Positions 33,225 through 41,567 of a stretch of 43,071 nucleotides of DNA are shown one piece after another (position 1 is the first letter of the stretch; every line of letters starts with the position of its first letter). Source of the DNA: Lutibacter sp. (GTDB taxonomy: Bacteria > Bacteroidota > Bacteroidia > Flavobacteriales > Flavobacteriaceae). The notes beneath the pieces are model-generated. The model was given only the letters and a program-made list of their open reading frames with translations. It had not been told where the DNA came from and did not search any database. Where the stretch lies: the NCBI RefSeq assembly GCF_013139515.1, contig NZ_WTAR01000034.1, positions 1 to 43,071 on the forward strand. Reading direction: 5' to 3'. Made by a program: the position numbers and the translations under genes.

Positions 33225-36050
33225 CTAATTTAATTCTTTTTTTAAAAATTGTGCAGTATAGCTTTTTTTATGCGTACTAATTTCTTCAGGTGTTCCAAAG
33301 CAAATTAGTTCTCCACCTTTTTTACCGCCTTCCATTCCAATATCAATAACATGGTCAGCTAGTTTTACAACATCTAAGTTATGTTCAATAACAAGTATTG
33401 TATTTCCTTTATTGGTTAATTTATTTAAAACGTCCATAAGTACTCTAATGTCTTCAAAATGAAGTCCTGTAGTTGGTTCGTCTAAAATATAAAAAGTATT
33501 TCCAGTATCTTTTTTTGATAACTCTGAAGCCAATTTAATACGTTGAGCCTCACCACCTGATAATGTTGTTGATTGTTGCCCTAAAGTAATATAACCCAAA
33601 CCAACATCGTGTATTGTTTTTAGCTTTCTAAATATTTTTGGAATAAGTTCAAAAAATTCAACAGCATCATCAATAGTCATATTTAATGCGTCAGAAATTG
33701 ATTTTCCTTTATATCTAATTTCTAATGTTTCTCTGTTAAAACGTTTACCTTGACACGTTTCACATTCTACATGAACATCAGGTAAAAAATTCATTTCAAT
33801 AACACGAACACCACCACCTTGGCAAGTTTCACATCTTCCGCCTTTTACATTAAATGAGAATCTTCCAGGTTTGTAACCTCTAATTGCAGCTTCACTTGTT
33901 TTAGCAAATAAACTTCGTATTTCGCTAAAAACACCTGTGTAAGTTGCTGGGTTTGAACGTGGAGTTCTACCAATTGGAGATTGGTTTATGGCAATTACTT
34001 TATCAATATTTTCTAATCCTTTAATAGTTTTATAAGGCATTGGTTTTTTAACGCCTCTATAAATATGCTTGTTTAAAATTGGGTAAAGAGTTTCGTTTAT
34101 TAAGGTAGATTTTCCGCTACCAGAAACACCCGTTACACAAATAAGTTTTCCTAAAGGGAAGTTGACAGTTAGGTTTTTTAAATTATTACCAGTTGCGCCT
34201 GTTAAAGTTATTTTTTTACCATTCCCTTTTCGTCTTTTTTTAGGAATTTCAATTTCTTTTGTGCCGTTTAAGTAATCTGCAGTTAGCGTATTGTGTTGTT
34301 TTAATTCTTCAAAAGTTCCTTCACTCACAATTTCACCACCAAAACGACCAGCGCCCGGACCAATATCAATCACATAATCGGCATGTTCAATCATATCCTT
34401 GTCGTGTTCCACAACAATAATTGAATTTCCAACATCTCTTAAATTAACTAATGAATTTATTAATTTCTGATTGTCGCGTTGGTGTAAACCAATACTTGGT
34501 TCATCTAAAATGTATAAGACACCAACTAATTGAGAACCAATTTGAGTTGCTAATCGAATTCGTTGTGCTTCACCACCCGATAAAGATTTTGAACTTCTAT
34601 CTAAAGTTAAATAATCTAGCCCAACATTTAATAAAAATTGAATTCTTGTTCTAATTTCTTTTAATATTTCTGAAGCTATTTTGAGTTGTTTGTCACTTAA
34701 TTTTTTTTCAATATTTGCAAACCATTCGGCAAGTTCTAAAATATCAAGCTGAGCTAATTCAGAAATGTTTTTTTTGTTTATTTTGAAATATAAAGCTTCT
34801 TTTTTAAGTCTTTTTCCCTCACAAGTTTCGCAATTTACTTCATCCATAAAATCTTTAGCCCAACGTTTTATGGAGGTAGATTCACTTAGTTTATATTGAC
34901 TTTCAATAAAACTAATAATCCCCTCAAAATCAATTTCATAAGTGCGGGTTACACCCATTGCTTTTGAATCTATTTTAAACTTTTCATTTCCACCGTTTAA
35001 AATAATATCTAACGCTTCTTTTGGAATTTTTGAAATAGGATCGGTCAATTGAAATTTATAGCGGTCAGCAATTAATTGAAGTTGTTTAAAAATCCAACTG
35101 CTTTTTTGTTCGCCAAGCGGTGCAATTCCACCACTTTTAATTGAAATTTTATTATTTGGAATTATTTTTTGAAGATTTACTTTGTTAATTTTCCCTAGTC
35201 CGTTACAAGTTGAACAAGCTCCTTTTGGTGAGTTAAATGAAAAATTATTAGGTTCAGGATTTGGATACGAAATACCAGTTTTAGGACACATTAAATCGCG
35301 ACTAAAATAGCGAGGAATATTAGTTTCGTGTTCTAAAACCATTAAAATATTTTCACCAGAATATAGTGCAGTTGTGATGGTTTCTTCTAATCTTTTTTCA
35401 GAAGAACTGTTTACTAATAATCTGTCAATTACAATTTCAATATCATGCATTTTGTAACGATCTAAACGCATTCCTTTTTCAATGTCTATAATTTCACCGT
35501 CAACACGAACTTTAACAAAGCCTTGTTTTGCAATTTGCTCAAAAAGTTCACGATAATGTCCTTTTCTAGATTTTATTATTGGCGCAAGAATTACAATTTT
35601 TTTATCTTTAAAATCTTTTAAAATCAACTCATTTATTTGCTCATCACTATAACTTACCATTTTTTTATTGGTGTTGTATGAATAAGCATCAGCAGCTCTT
35701 GAATAGAGTAAACGTAAAAAATCGTAAATTTCTGTAATTGTTCCAACGGTAGAGCGCGGACTTTTATTGGTGGTTTTTTGTTCAATAGAAATTACAGGAG
35801 AAAGCCCATCAATTTTGTCAACATCAGGTCGTTCCAATCCTCCTAAAAATTGACGTGCATATGCAGAAAAAGTTTCAATATATCTACGCTGGCCTTCAGC
35901 ATAAATGGTATCAAAAGCTAATGACGATTTCCCACTACCACTTAAACCAGTTATAACAACTAATTTTTCTCTTGGAATGCGAACGTCAATATTTTTTAAA
36001 TTATGAACACGAGCTCCAAGGACTTCAATATATTCTTCGTGTTTTGCCAT
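33225..36050 (-). CDS. uvrA: Excinuclease ABC subunit A
   Basis: A 941-residue protein from the ATG at 36050 (MAKHEEYIEVLGARVHNLKN); a TTG seven codons upstream overlaps the promoter. Two ABC modules are present: GLSGSGKSS and GVSGSGKST Walker A motifs and two LSGGEAQRI signatures. Zinc-finger cysteines are seen in CPKTGISYP, CSTCNGLG, CETCEGKR and the C-terminal CETCQGGG with CETCQGKR. UvrA with UvrB scans DNA for bulky lesions in nucleotide excision repair. A palindrome lies directly upstream. Confidence 0.97.
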   Translation of the reverse strand: MAKHEEYIEVLGARVHNLKNIDVRIPREKLVVITGLSGSGKSSLAFDTIYAEGQRRYIETFSAYARQFLGGLERPDVDKIDGLSPVISIEQKTTNKSPRSTVGTITEIYDFLRLLYSRAADAYSYNTNKKMVSYSDEQINELILKDFKDKKIVILAPIIKSRKGHYRELFEQIAKQGFVKVRVDGEIIDIEKGMRLDRYKMHDIEIVIDRLLVNSSSEKRLEETITTALYSGENILMVLEHETNIPRYFSRDLMCPKTGISYPNPEPNNFSFNSPKGACSTCNGLGKINKVNLQKIIPNNKISIKSGGIAPLGEQKSSWIFKQLQLIADRYKFQLTDPISKIPKEALDIILNGGNEKFKIDSKAMGVTRTYEIDFEGIISFIESQYKLSESTSIKRWAKDFMDEVNCETCEGKRLKKEALYFKINKKNISELAQLDILELAEWFANIEKKLSDKQLKIASEILKEIRTRIQFLLNVGLDYLTLDRSSKSLSGGEAQRIRLATQIGSQLVGVLYILDEPSIGLHQRDNQKLINSLVNLRDVGNSIIVVEHDKDMIEHADYVIDIGPGAGRFGGEIVSEGTFEELKQHNTLTADYLNGTKEIEIPKKRRKGNGKKITLTGATGNNLKNLTVNFPLGKLICVTGVSGSGKSTLINETLYPILNKHIYRGVKKPMPYKTIKGLENIDKVIAINQSPIGRTPRSNPATYTGVFSEIRSLFAKTSEAAIRGYKPGRFSFNVKGGRCETCQGGGVRVIEMNFLPDVHVECETCQGKRFNRETLEIRYKGKSISDALNMTIDDAVEFFELIPKIFRKLKTIHDVGLGYITLGQQSTTLSGGEAQRIKLASELSKKDTGNTFYILDEPTTGLHFEDIRVLMDVLNKLTNKGNTILVIEHNLDVVKLADHVIDIGMEGGKKGGELICFGTPEEISTHKKSYTAQFLKKELN

Positions 36051-36068
36051 TTGATTTTTGGAAAGTTG

Positions 36069-36097
36069 CAAAGTTAAAAAATTGTAACTACAATTTT
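36069..36097 (-). promoter_or_regulatory. uvrA promoter with 20-bp palindrome
   Basis: On the minus strand TAACTTTG (36076-36069) is an exact -7 box, 18 bases before the uvrA ATG. Immediately upstream is AAAATTGTAACTACAATTTT (36078-36097), an inverted repeat of 9-bp arms with a 2-base centre. It fills the spacer between -7 and -33, a usual place for a repressor operator. Confidence 0.5.
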
Positions 36098-36154
36098 GTT
36101 AAAGAGCTCTATCTTATTTTGGAAATTAGTATATTGCGTAAAAATTAGAGGCTT

Positions 36155-36382
36155 TTGAAGTGGATTGATTCTTTACGACATTATTTTGAAAAACATGGCT
36201 TTGCAGTTTCATCAAGATTTGCAGATAGATTGGGTATGCGTGTATCTAATGTGCGCTTGTTTTTTATTTATATTTCTTTTGTTACGTTTGGTTTTTCCTT
36301 CGGAATATACTTAACATTAGCATTTTTACTTCGATTGAAAGATATGATTTACACCAAAAGAAACTCTGTTTTTGATTTGTAA
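36155..36382 (+). CDS. PspC family protein, TTG start
   Basis: A 75-residue protein with a PspC-type domain. A short basic N-terminal part (RFADRLGMRVSNVRLFFIYI) is followed by one hydrophobic helix (SFVTFGFSFGIYLTLAFLL). No ATG precedes the conserved region; initiation is taken at TTG (36155), with AGAGG a few bases upstream. PspC proteins are inner-membrane parts of envelope-stress responses, but the rest of a psp system is not here. The K+ channel gene starts 6 bases after its stop. Confidence 0.75.
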   Translation: MKWIDSLRHYFEKHGFAVSSRFADRLGMRVSNVRLFFIYISFVTFGFSFGIYLTLAFLLRLKDMIYTKRNSVFDL

Positions 36383-36388
36383 TATAGT

Positions 36389-37384
36389 ATGGTTGTAAAA
36401 ACAAAATTATATATTTCGTTATTTCTGTTAGCCGTTGTGTTAATGATAGGAGTTGTTGGCTTCTTATTTATTTCAAATGAAACATTTATTGATTCATTAT
36501 ACATGACCATAATTACCATGTCTACAGTTGGTTTTGGTACGCTTCATGAATTAAATCAGACAGAAAAACTATTCACTATTGTTCTAATCATATTAAGTAT
36601 TGGAGTTTATGGTTATTCAGTAACAGCATTGACAGAATATTTAGCAAACGATAATTTTTTTCAACGTATAAAATATAAAAAAATGCAACAAAAAATTCAA
36701 AAATTACAGAATCATACTGTTGTGTGTGGCTACGGAAGAAATGGTAGGCAAGCAGTAGCAAAACTTAAGAAATTTAACATGCCATGTGTTGTAATTGAAA
36801 AAAGTAAAACTATTATTGAAGAACTAGAATTAAATAATATTTTATATGTTGAAGGTGATGGAACTGATGATAAAGCTTTAAATGAAGCTGCAATTACTAA
36901 TGCAAAAAGTTTAATTACAGCACTTCCTTCAGATGCTGATAATTTGTTTGTCGTGCTTTCAGCCAGACAAATAAATAAAGAGTTTATTATTATAAGCAGG
37001 GCCTCTAATGAATCTTCTTATAAAAAATTAAAAATTGCTGGAGCTACCAATGTTATAATGCCAAATAAAATTGGTGGTGAACATATGGCATCATTAGTTG
37101 TAACGCCAGATTTAGTTGAGTTTGTTGATAGACTAACAATTTCTGATGAATGTTCAACTAATTTAGAAGAAATTGCAATTGATGATTTACCCTCAGAATT
37201 TTTAAATAAAACATTATTAGATTTAGATTTAAGAAGAAAAACAGGTTGTAATGTAATTGGGTTTAAAACTTCTAAAAACGAATACATTATAAATCCTGAG
37301 GCTACTACAAAGCTTGAGCCGGGCACTAACCTTATTGTATTAGGTAGACCAAATCAGATTGAAAAATTACGTCAAATTTTATAG
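36389..37384 (+). CDS. Two-TM potassium channel with RCK (TrkA-N) domain
   Basis: A 331-residue channel. Two hydrophobic helices flank a pore loop (TMSTVGFGTLHEL) with selectivity filter TVGFG (46-50); most K+ channels have GYG, but GFG is known. The cytosolic part begins with VVCGYGRNGRQAVAKL, a nucleotide-binding Rossmann fold with YVEGDGTDDKAL, then a second RCK subdomain from about 240. The architecture matches MthK/Kch-like ligand-gated K+ channels. It is cotranscribed with the PspC gene. Confidence 0.9.
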   Translation: MVVKTKLYISLFLLAVVLMIGVVGFLFISNETFIDSLYMTIITMSTVGFGTLHELNQTEKLFTIVLIILSIGVYGYSVTALTEYLANDNFFQRIKYKKMQQKIQKLQNHTVVCGYGRNGRQAVAKLKKFNMPCVVIEKSKTIIEELELNNILYVEGDGTDDKALNEAAITNAKSLITALPSDADNLFVVLSARQINKEFIIISRASNESSYKKLKIAGATNVIMPNKIGGEHMASLVVTPDLVEFVDRLTISDECSTNLEEIAIDDLPSEFLNKTLLDLDLRRKTGCNVIGFKTSKNEYIINPEATTKLEPGTNLIVLGRPNQIEKLRQIL

Positions 37385-37394
37385 TAAATAAAAA

Positions 37395-37454
37395 GAGGTT
37401 AATTTCGGAATATCACAAGTTTAAAGTTAAAAATTTGTGGTAACCTCAATTTTT
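37395..37454 (+). terminator. Bulged hairpin, terminator of the K+ channel gene
   Basis: GAGGTT (37395-37400) pairs with AACCTC (37442-37447); inside it ATCACAAGTTT (37412-37422) pairs with AAATTTGTGGT (37431-37441) with two wobbles. An 11-nt asymmetric bulge lies on the 5' side. A run of T follows. It sits 38 bases before the symporter ATG, so it could also be a leader element of that gene. Confidence 0.55.
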
Positions 37455-37491
37455 TACCATATTGCAACTTATTAAAAAAACACCTATAAAT

Positions 37492-39099
37492 ATGAAGAGC
37501 AAATTTCTTTCCTTTTTATTACTAATTGCGCCTATTATTTCATATTCCCAAGAAATGACTATTGATGAAAAGATTGAGGCAAGATTTAAGCCTTTTGCAG
37601 ATTGGGTAAGTAGTATTGTTTTTTATCCAATATCAATAGTAGGGATAGATGTTCCTATTGTAATTATTATTTTGTTGTTAGGAGCACTGTTTTTTACGCT
37701 GTACTTCAATTTTGCGAATATAAGGCTGTTTGGAGTGGCTATTAAGGCTGCAAAAGGAAAGTATGACGATGTAGATCACCATTCAGTTGATGTTGTCGCA
37801 GGGGATTCAACTCCAGGAGGAGATGTTTTTGAGAGTGTTCAGTCAGAAGGTGTTGTAGGGGAAGTTACTCACTTTCAAGCTTTAACCGCAGCATTATCAG
37901 CTACCGTAGGTTTAGGAAATATAGCAGGAGTTGCAGTAGCTATTGCTATTGGTGGTCCAGGAGCAACAATTTGGATGATTTTAGCTGGGTTTTTAGGGAT
38001 GTCAACTAAGTTAGTTGAGGCAACTTTAGGTGTTAAATATAGAGAGGTTGGTGAAGATGGAAAGATATATGGAGGTCCAATGTATTACCTGAGAAAAGGA
38101 TTAAAAGAAAAGAATTTGACAGGTTTAGGAAAGGTCTTAGCTTTTTTATATGCAATATTTGTAGTTGGAGGATCTTTTGGAGGAGGAAACATGTTTCAAT
38201 CCAATCAAGCGGCAGCACAATTTAAATTGCTGTTTGGCTTAGATTCTGGGTTTATTTTCGGTGTTTTAATGGCGATACTAGTTGGTGTTGTAATTATAGG
38301 AGGTATTAAAAGAATAGGTCGTGTTACAGAGAAAATAGTACCTTTTATGGGAATCATGTTTGTAGGAGCTTCCTTAGTTATTATTTTTATGAATATTGAT
38401 GTGATACCAGCTGCATTAGTTCAAATATGGGAAGGAGCTTTTGCTAGTAATTCTATTATGGGTGGTGTAATTGGAGTAATGATTGTTGGGTTTCAAAGAG
38501 CGGCATTTTCTAATGAGGCAGGAGTTGGTTCAGCTTCAATTGCTCATGCGGCAGTGAAAACAAAATTTCCTGCAAGTGAAGGAATAGTTGCTTCTATTGG
38601 TCCATTTGTAGATACGGTTGTCATTTGTACAATGACTGCTTTGGTGATTGTAGTTACAAATCTTAAAAGTAATTTATTTGAATATTCTAATTTAGATGCT
38701 AGCAATAATGTAATAATGAACGGAACAGGAGAGCATTTAGGAGGTGTAGATTTAACATCAATAGCCTTTGATTCAGCTATTCCTAATTTTTCCATATTAC
38801 TAACAATTGCTGTTATTTTATTTGCTTTTTCTACTATGTTATCTTGGTCTTATTACGGTATTCAAGGTTGGAAATATTTATTTGGAAAAAGTAAAATAGT
38901 TGATATTTCTTACAAAGCATTATTTTTAATATTTGTTGTGATTGGAGCTTCATCAAGTCTAGGATCGGTTATTGAGTTTTCAGATGCTATGATTTTTGCA
39001 ATGGTATTTCCAAACATTATAGGGCTACTGTTGTTGGCTCCAAAAGTGAAAGTTGAAATGTCTAAATATTTATCAGCTATAAAATCTAGCAAAGAATAA
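37492..39099 (+). CDS. Alanine/glycine:cation symporter family protein (AGCS)
   Basis: A 535-residue transporter from the ATG at 37492. A TTG at 37462 is rejected because it would sit beyond the terminator T-run. The N terminus (KFLSFLLLIAPIISYSQE) looks like a cleavable signal peptide, common in Bacteroidota members. About ten membrane helices follow, with family motifs ATVGLGNIAGVAVAIAIGGP, YGGPMYYLRKGL and AFSNEAGVGSASIAHAA. It imports alanine or glycine with Na+ or H+. It is probably transcribed separately from the K+ channel. Confidence 0.93.
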   Translation: MKSKFLSFLLLIAPIISYSQEMTIDEKIEARFKPFADWVSSIVFYPISIVGIDVPIVIIILLLGALFFTLYFNFANIRLFGVAIKAAKGKYDDVDHHSVDVVAGDSTPGGDVFESVQSEGVVGEVTHFQALTAALSATVGLGNIAGVAVAIAIGGPGATIWMILAGFLGMSTKLVEATLGVKYREVGEDGKIYGGPMYYLRKGLKEKNLTGLGKVLAFLYAIFVVGGSFGGGNMFQSNQAAAQFKLLFGLDSGFIFGVLMAILVGVVIIGGIKRIGRVTEKIVPFMGIMFVGASLVIIFMNIDVIPAALVQIWEGAFASNSIMGGVIGVMIVGFQRAAFSNEAGVGSASIAHAAVKTKFPASEGIVASIGPFVDTVVICTMTALVIVVTNLKSNLFEYSNLDASNNVIMNGTGEHLGGVDLTSIAFDSAIPNFSILLTIAVILFAFSTMLSWSYYGIQGWKYLFGKSKIVDISYKALFLIFVVIGASSSLGSVIEFSDAMIFAMVFPNIIGLLLLAPKVKVEMSKYLSAIKSSKE

Positions 39100-39109
39100 C
39101 ATATAAAAT

Positions 39110-39982
39110 ATGAAATTTTTTAAATCCCATTTTAGCTACAATAAACGTCAGCGAAATGGGATTTTCTTTTTATTAATAATTATAGTCTCACTTCAGGTAG
39201 TTTTCTTTTTTGTTGATTTTTCTTCTGAAGAAATTATTAATTTTTCAAGCAAAGAGATTGCTTTATTTCAAAAAGAAATAGATTCTTTAAAAACTGTTGA
39301 AATAGAAAATAGAAAACCAAAAAGATATCCTTTTAATCCAAATTATATAACAGATTATAAAGGCTATCAACTAGGAATGAATACTGACGAAATTGATAGG
39401 CTTTTGGTGTTTAGATTAAAAGGAACATTTGTTAATTCAGCCAAGGATTTTCAAAAAATCACAAAAATTAGTGATAGTTTACTTCAAGTGATTAGTCCGT
39501 ACTTTAAATTTCCAGATTGGGTAACTTCAAAAGTTAAGTCTTCAATTAAAAATTCAAAAAAAATAATTCATAAACCGTTAATTAAACGAGATATAAACCA
39601 AGCAAGTGCTTCAGATTTAAGAATTGTGAATGGTATTGGTGAAAAATTATCAGAAAGAATACTAAAGTATAGAGATAAGTTACAAGGGTTTTCTAACAAT
39701 AATCAATTATATGAGGTTTGGAATTTGGAAAAAGAAGTGGTTGATAAAGTTTTACTTCATTTTAAAGTAATAGAACTTCCAATAATTTCAAAAATAAATG
39801 TAAACGAAGCAACTTTTAAACAAGTATTAGCAATTGTTTATATAGATTATGAATTGACCAAAAAAATATTTAATTATAGAGATGAAGTTGCTGAAATTCA
39901 ATCTCTTGAAGAATTGAAAAAAATTGATGGATTTCCTATTGAAAAATTCGACAGAATAGCCTTATATTTGGTAGCTGAATAA
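39110..39982 (+). CDS. Helix-hairpin-helix (ComEA-like) protein with N-terminal membrane anchor
   Basis: A 290-residue protein with a basic N terminus, one membrane helix (GIFFLLIIIVSLQVVFFFVD) and then tandem helix-hairpin-helix regions. The best is DINQASASDLRIVNGIGEKL (about 161-180); INVNEATFKQVLAIVYIDYE (about 230) is a second, and a third weaker one lies near YQLGMNTDEIDRLL. HhH domains bind DNA backbone; anchored forms are linked to DNA uptake (ComEA), but no com genes are next to it. It follows the symporter by 10 bases. Confidence 0.85.
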   Translation: MKFFKSHFSYNKRQRNGIFFLLIIIVSLQVVFFFVDFSSEEIINFSSKEIALFQKEIDSLKTVEIENRKPKRYPFNPNYITDYKGYQLGMNTDEIDRLLVFRLKGTFVNSAKDFQKITKISDSLLQVISPYFKFPDWVTSKVKSSIKNSKKIIHKPLIKRDINQASASDLRIVNGIGEKLSERILKYRDKLQGFSNNNQLYEVWNLEKEVVDKVLLHFKVIELPIISKINVNEATFKQVLAIVYIDYELTKKIFNYRDEVAEIQSLEELKKIDGFPIEKFDRIALYLVAE

Positions 39983-40011
39983 TTATCATTAATTTTAAGA
40001 TGCTACCCATA

Positions 40012-41178
40012 ATGAATAGTATGTATTTTACTGAAGAACATCAAGCATTTAGAGAGAGTTTTAGAGATTTTTTGCATAAAGAAGTAGTTCCTTATGTTGA
40101 TACCTGGGAGAAAAATGGAACTATAGATCGTTTTATTTGGAATAAATTTGGAGAAATGGGTTATTTTGGGTTGAATTCACCAGAAGAATATGGCGGATTG
40201 AATTTAGATATATTTTATACAATTATATTTTTAGAAGAACTTCAAAAAATTAATTCAGGTGGTTTTGCAGCCGCTATGTGGGCGCATGTGTATTTGGCAA
40301 TGACTCATGTTGATAAAGAGGGTGATGATAGTATAAAAAAGCAATACTTAGCGCCAAGTATAAATGGTGATAAAATTGGTTGTTTATGTATTACGGAACC
40401 ATTTGGAGGGTCAGATGTTGCAGGTATGAGAACTACAGCTGTTAAAAAAGGAAATACCTATGTAATTAATGGTTCAAAAACATTTATTACCAACGGTGTA
40501 TATTCAGATTATTTAGTGGTAGCGGCAAAAACAGATACAACTTCTAGAAATAAAGGGATTAGTATTTTTATGATTGATAGAGACACAATTGGGGTTTCAG
40601 CAACTAAACTTGATAAATTAGGTTGGAAAGCATCTGATACTGCTGAAATTGCTTTTGATAATGTAATAATTCCTGCAAGTAATTTATTAGGAGAAGAAGG
40701 TAAAGGGTTTCCTTATATTATGAGTCATTTTGCGCTAGAGCGTTTAGTTATGGGGGTAAATGCACATGCTAGAGCTGAATATGCATTAGAATATGCAATT
40801 AATTATATTTCAGAAAGACAAGCTTTTGGGAAATCATTAGATAAATTTCAAGCGTTAAGGCATAAAGTAGCAGATATGGCAAGTGAGGTTGAAATGTGTA
40901 AAGAGTTTAATTATTCTATTGCAAAAAGATTAAAAGAAGGACAATATATTGTAAAAGAAGCAAGTATGTCCAAATTACTTTCAACAAAAATGGCAGACTC
41001 AGTGATTAATGATTGTTTGCAGTTATTAGGTGGATATGGCTATATGGAAGAATATCCAATGGCCAGACTTTTAAGAGATAGCAGGCTAGGACAAATTGGT
41101 GGTGGAACATCTGAGATTCTAAGAGAAATAATTGCTAAAATGGTTATTGATAAAAAAGAATACAAGCCAGCAACTTAG
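40012..41178 (+). CDS. Acyl-CoA dehydrogenase (isovaleryl/short-branched type active site)
   Basis: A 388-residue enzyme from the ATG at 40012; ATGs at 40000 and 40021 are also in frame. CITEPFGGSDVAGMRTTAVK and INGSKTFITNGVYSDYLVVA are FAD/substrate regions; ERQAFGKSLDKFQALRHKVADMA is also typical. At the usual MCAD base position it has GGGTSEI instead of YEGT. The likely catalytic glutamate is E243 in FALERLVMG, as in isovaleryl-CoA and long-chain dehydrogenases. Together with the branched-chain E1 in this window it may serve leucine/valine catabolism, an inference. Confidence 0.9.
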   Translation: MNSMYFTEEHQAFRESFRDFLHKEVVPYVDTWEKNGTIDRFIWNKFGEMGYFGLNSPEEYGGLNLDIFYTIIFLEELQKINSGGFAAAMWAHVYLAMTHVDKEGDDSIKKQYLAPSINGDKIGCLCITEPFGGSDVAGMRTTAVKKGNTYVINGSKTFITNGVYSDYLVVAAKTDTTSRNKGISIFMIDRDTIGVSATKLDKLGWKASDTAEIAFDNVIIPASNLLGEEGKGFPYIMSHFALERLVMGVNAHARAEYALEYAINYISERQAFGKSLDKFQALRHKVADMASEVEMCKEFNYSIAKRLKEGQYIVKEASMSKLLSTKMADSVINDCLQLLGGYGYMEEYPMARLLRDSRLGQIGGGTSEILREIIAKMVIDKKEYKPAT

Positions 41179-41197
41179 TTTTTAGATAGTCTAAAAA
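41179..41197 (+). terminator. Weak AT-rich hairpin after the acyl-CoA dehydrogenase
   Basis: TTTTTAGA (41179-41186) and TCTAAAAA (41190-41197) form an 8-bp stem directly after the stop codon. No G+C core and a poor T-run make it a weak terminator at best. Confidence 0.35.
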
Positions 41198-41237
41198 TAA
41201 TTTCAATAAAAAAAACACTGAATAAGATAATTAATTA

Positions 41238-41245
41238 TATCTTTG
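41238..41245 (+). promoter_or_regulatory. -7 promoter box of rpsU
   Basis: TATCTTTG is an exact TAnnTTTG match, followed by CAGTCC. The ten bases TTTGCAGTCC are identical to those in the tRNA promoter at 42811-42820. The leader to the rpsU ATG is about 43 nt. Confidence 0.65.
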
Positions 41246-41275
41246 CAGTCCAAAATTTAAAAAGGAACAAGTTTG

Positions 41276-41285
41276 AAAGGAGGTG
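41276..41285 (+). promoter_or_regulatory. rpsU: Strong Shine-Dalgarno sequence of rpsU
   Basis: AAAGGAGGTG is complementary over nine bases to the 3' end of 16S rRNA, with GGAGG 9 bases before the ATG. It is the only such site noticed before a gene here. In flavobacteria the anti-SD is normally masked by ribosomal proteins including bS21, and rpsU retains a strong SD for autoregulation. Confidence 0.85.
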
Positions 41286-41292
41286 CCAAAAT

Positions 41293-41490
41293 ATGTTAAT
41301 TATACCAGTTAAAGACGGAGAAAACATCGATAGAGCGTTAAAACGTTACAAAAGAAAATTTGATCGTACGAAAACAATGAAGAACTTACGTAACCGTAAA
41401 CAATTCAATAAACCTTCAGTAGTGAAGCGTGCGCAAAACATAAAAGCTCAATATGTTCAAAAATTAAGAACAGCTGAAGAGCAAGGTTAA
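41293..41490 (+). CDS. rpsU: 30S ribosomal protein bS21
   Basis: A 65-residue very basic protein: MLIIPVKDGENIDRALKRYK, then KFDRTKTMKNLRNRKQF and a helical tail. This is the bS21 pattern, of normal length. It binds the platform of the small subunit near the anti-Shine-Dalgarno region. In Bacteroidota it helps sequester the anti-SD, consistent with the unusual SD of its own gene. It has its own promoter and a strong terminator and precedes xerC and hpf. Confidence 0.96.
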   Translation: MLIIPVKDGENIDRALKRYKRKFDRTKTMKNLRNRKQFNKPSVVKRAQNIKAQYVQKLRTAEEQG

Positions 41491-41510
41491 ATTATTTAAC
41501 CAAAAAAGTT

Positions 41511-41567
41511 AAACCGTTAGTAAATACAATTTACAATTTGTAAATTTGTATGCTAACGGTTTTTTTT
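41511..41567 (+). terminator. rpsU terminator, abutting the xerC start
   Basis: AAACCGTTAG (41511-41520) pairs with CTAACGGTTT (41553-41562); inside, ATACAATTTACA (41524-41535) pairs with TGTAAATTTGTAT (41539-41551) with one bulged T. A run of T follows to 41567, and the xerC ATG is at 41568. Confidence 0.85.
41541..41548 (+). promoter_or_regulatory. Candidate -7 box of xerC inside the rpsU terminator
   Basis: TAAATTTG matches TAnnTTTG exactly and is 19 bases before the xerC ATG. It lies in the 3' arm of the terminator hairpin. No TTTG -33 is present at ideal spacing (TTAG at 41517-41520 is the closest). Confidence 0.4.

Noticed and set aside
37018-37326. 102-codon minus-strand open frame
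   Set aside because: Antisense to the RCK domain of the K+ channel gene, which is fully explained on the plus strand.
37462-37491. TTG start extending the symporter by ten codons
   Set aside because: The added residues are not typical, and the ATG at 37492 gives a clean signal-like N terminus.
37395-37491. Glycine riboswitch before the alanine/glycine symporter
   Set aside because: The stem layout and sequence lack the conserved glycine-aptamer core; a bulged terminator explains it better.
41550-41567. Earlier ATG for xerC
   Set aside because: It lies in the rpsU terminator hairpin and T-run; the ATG at 41568 gives the normal XerC N terminus.
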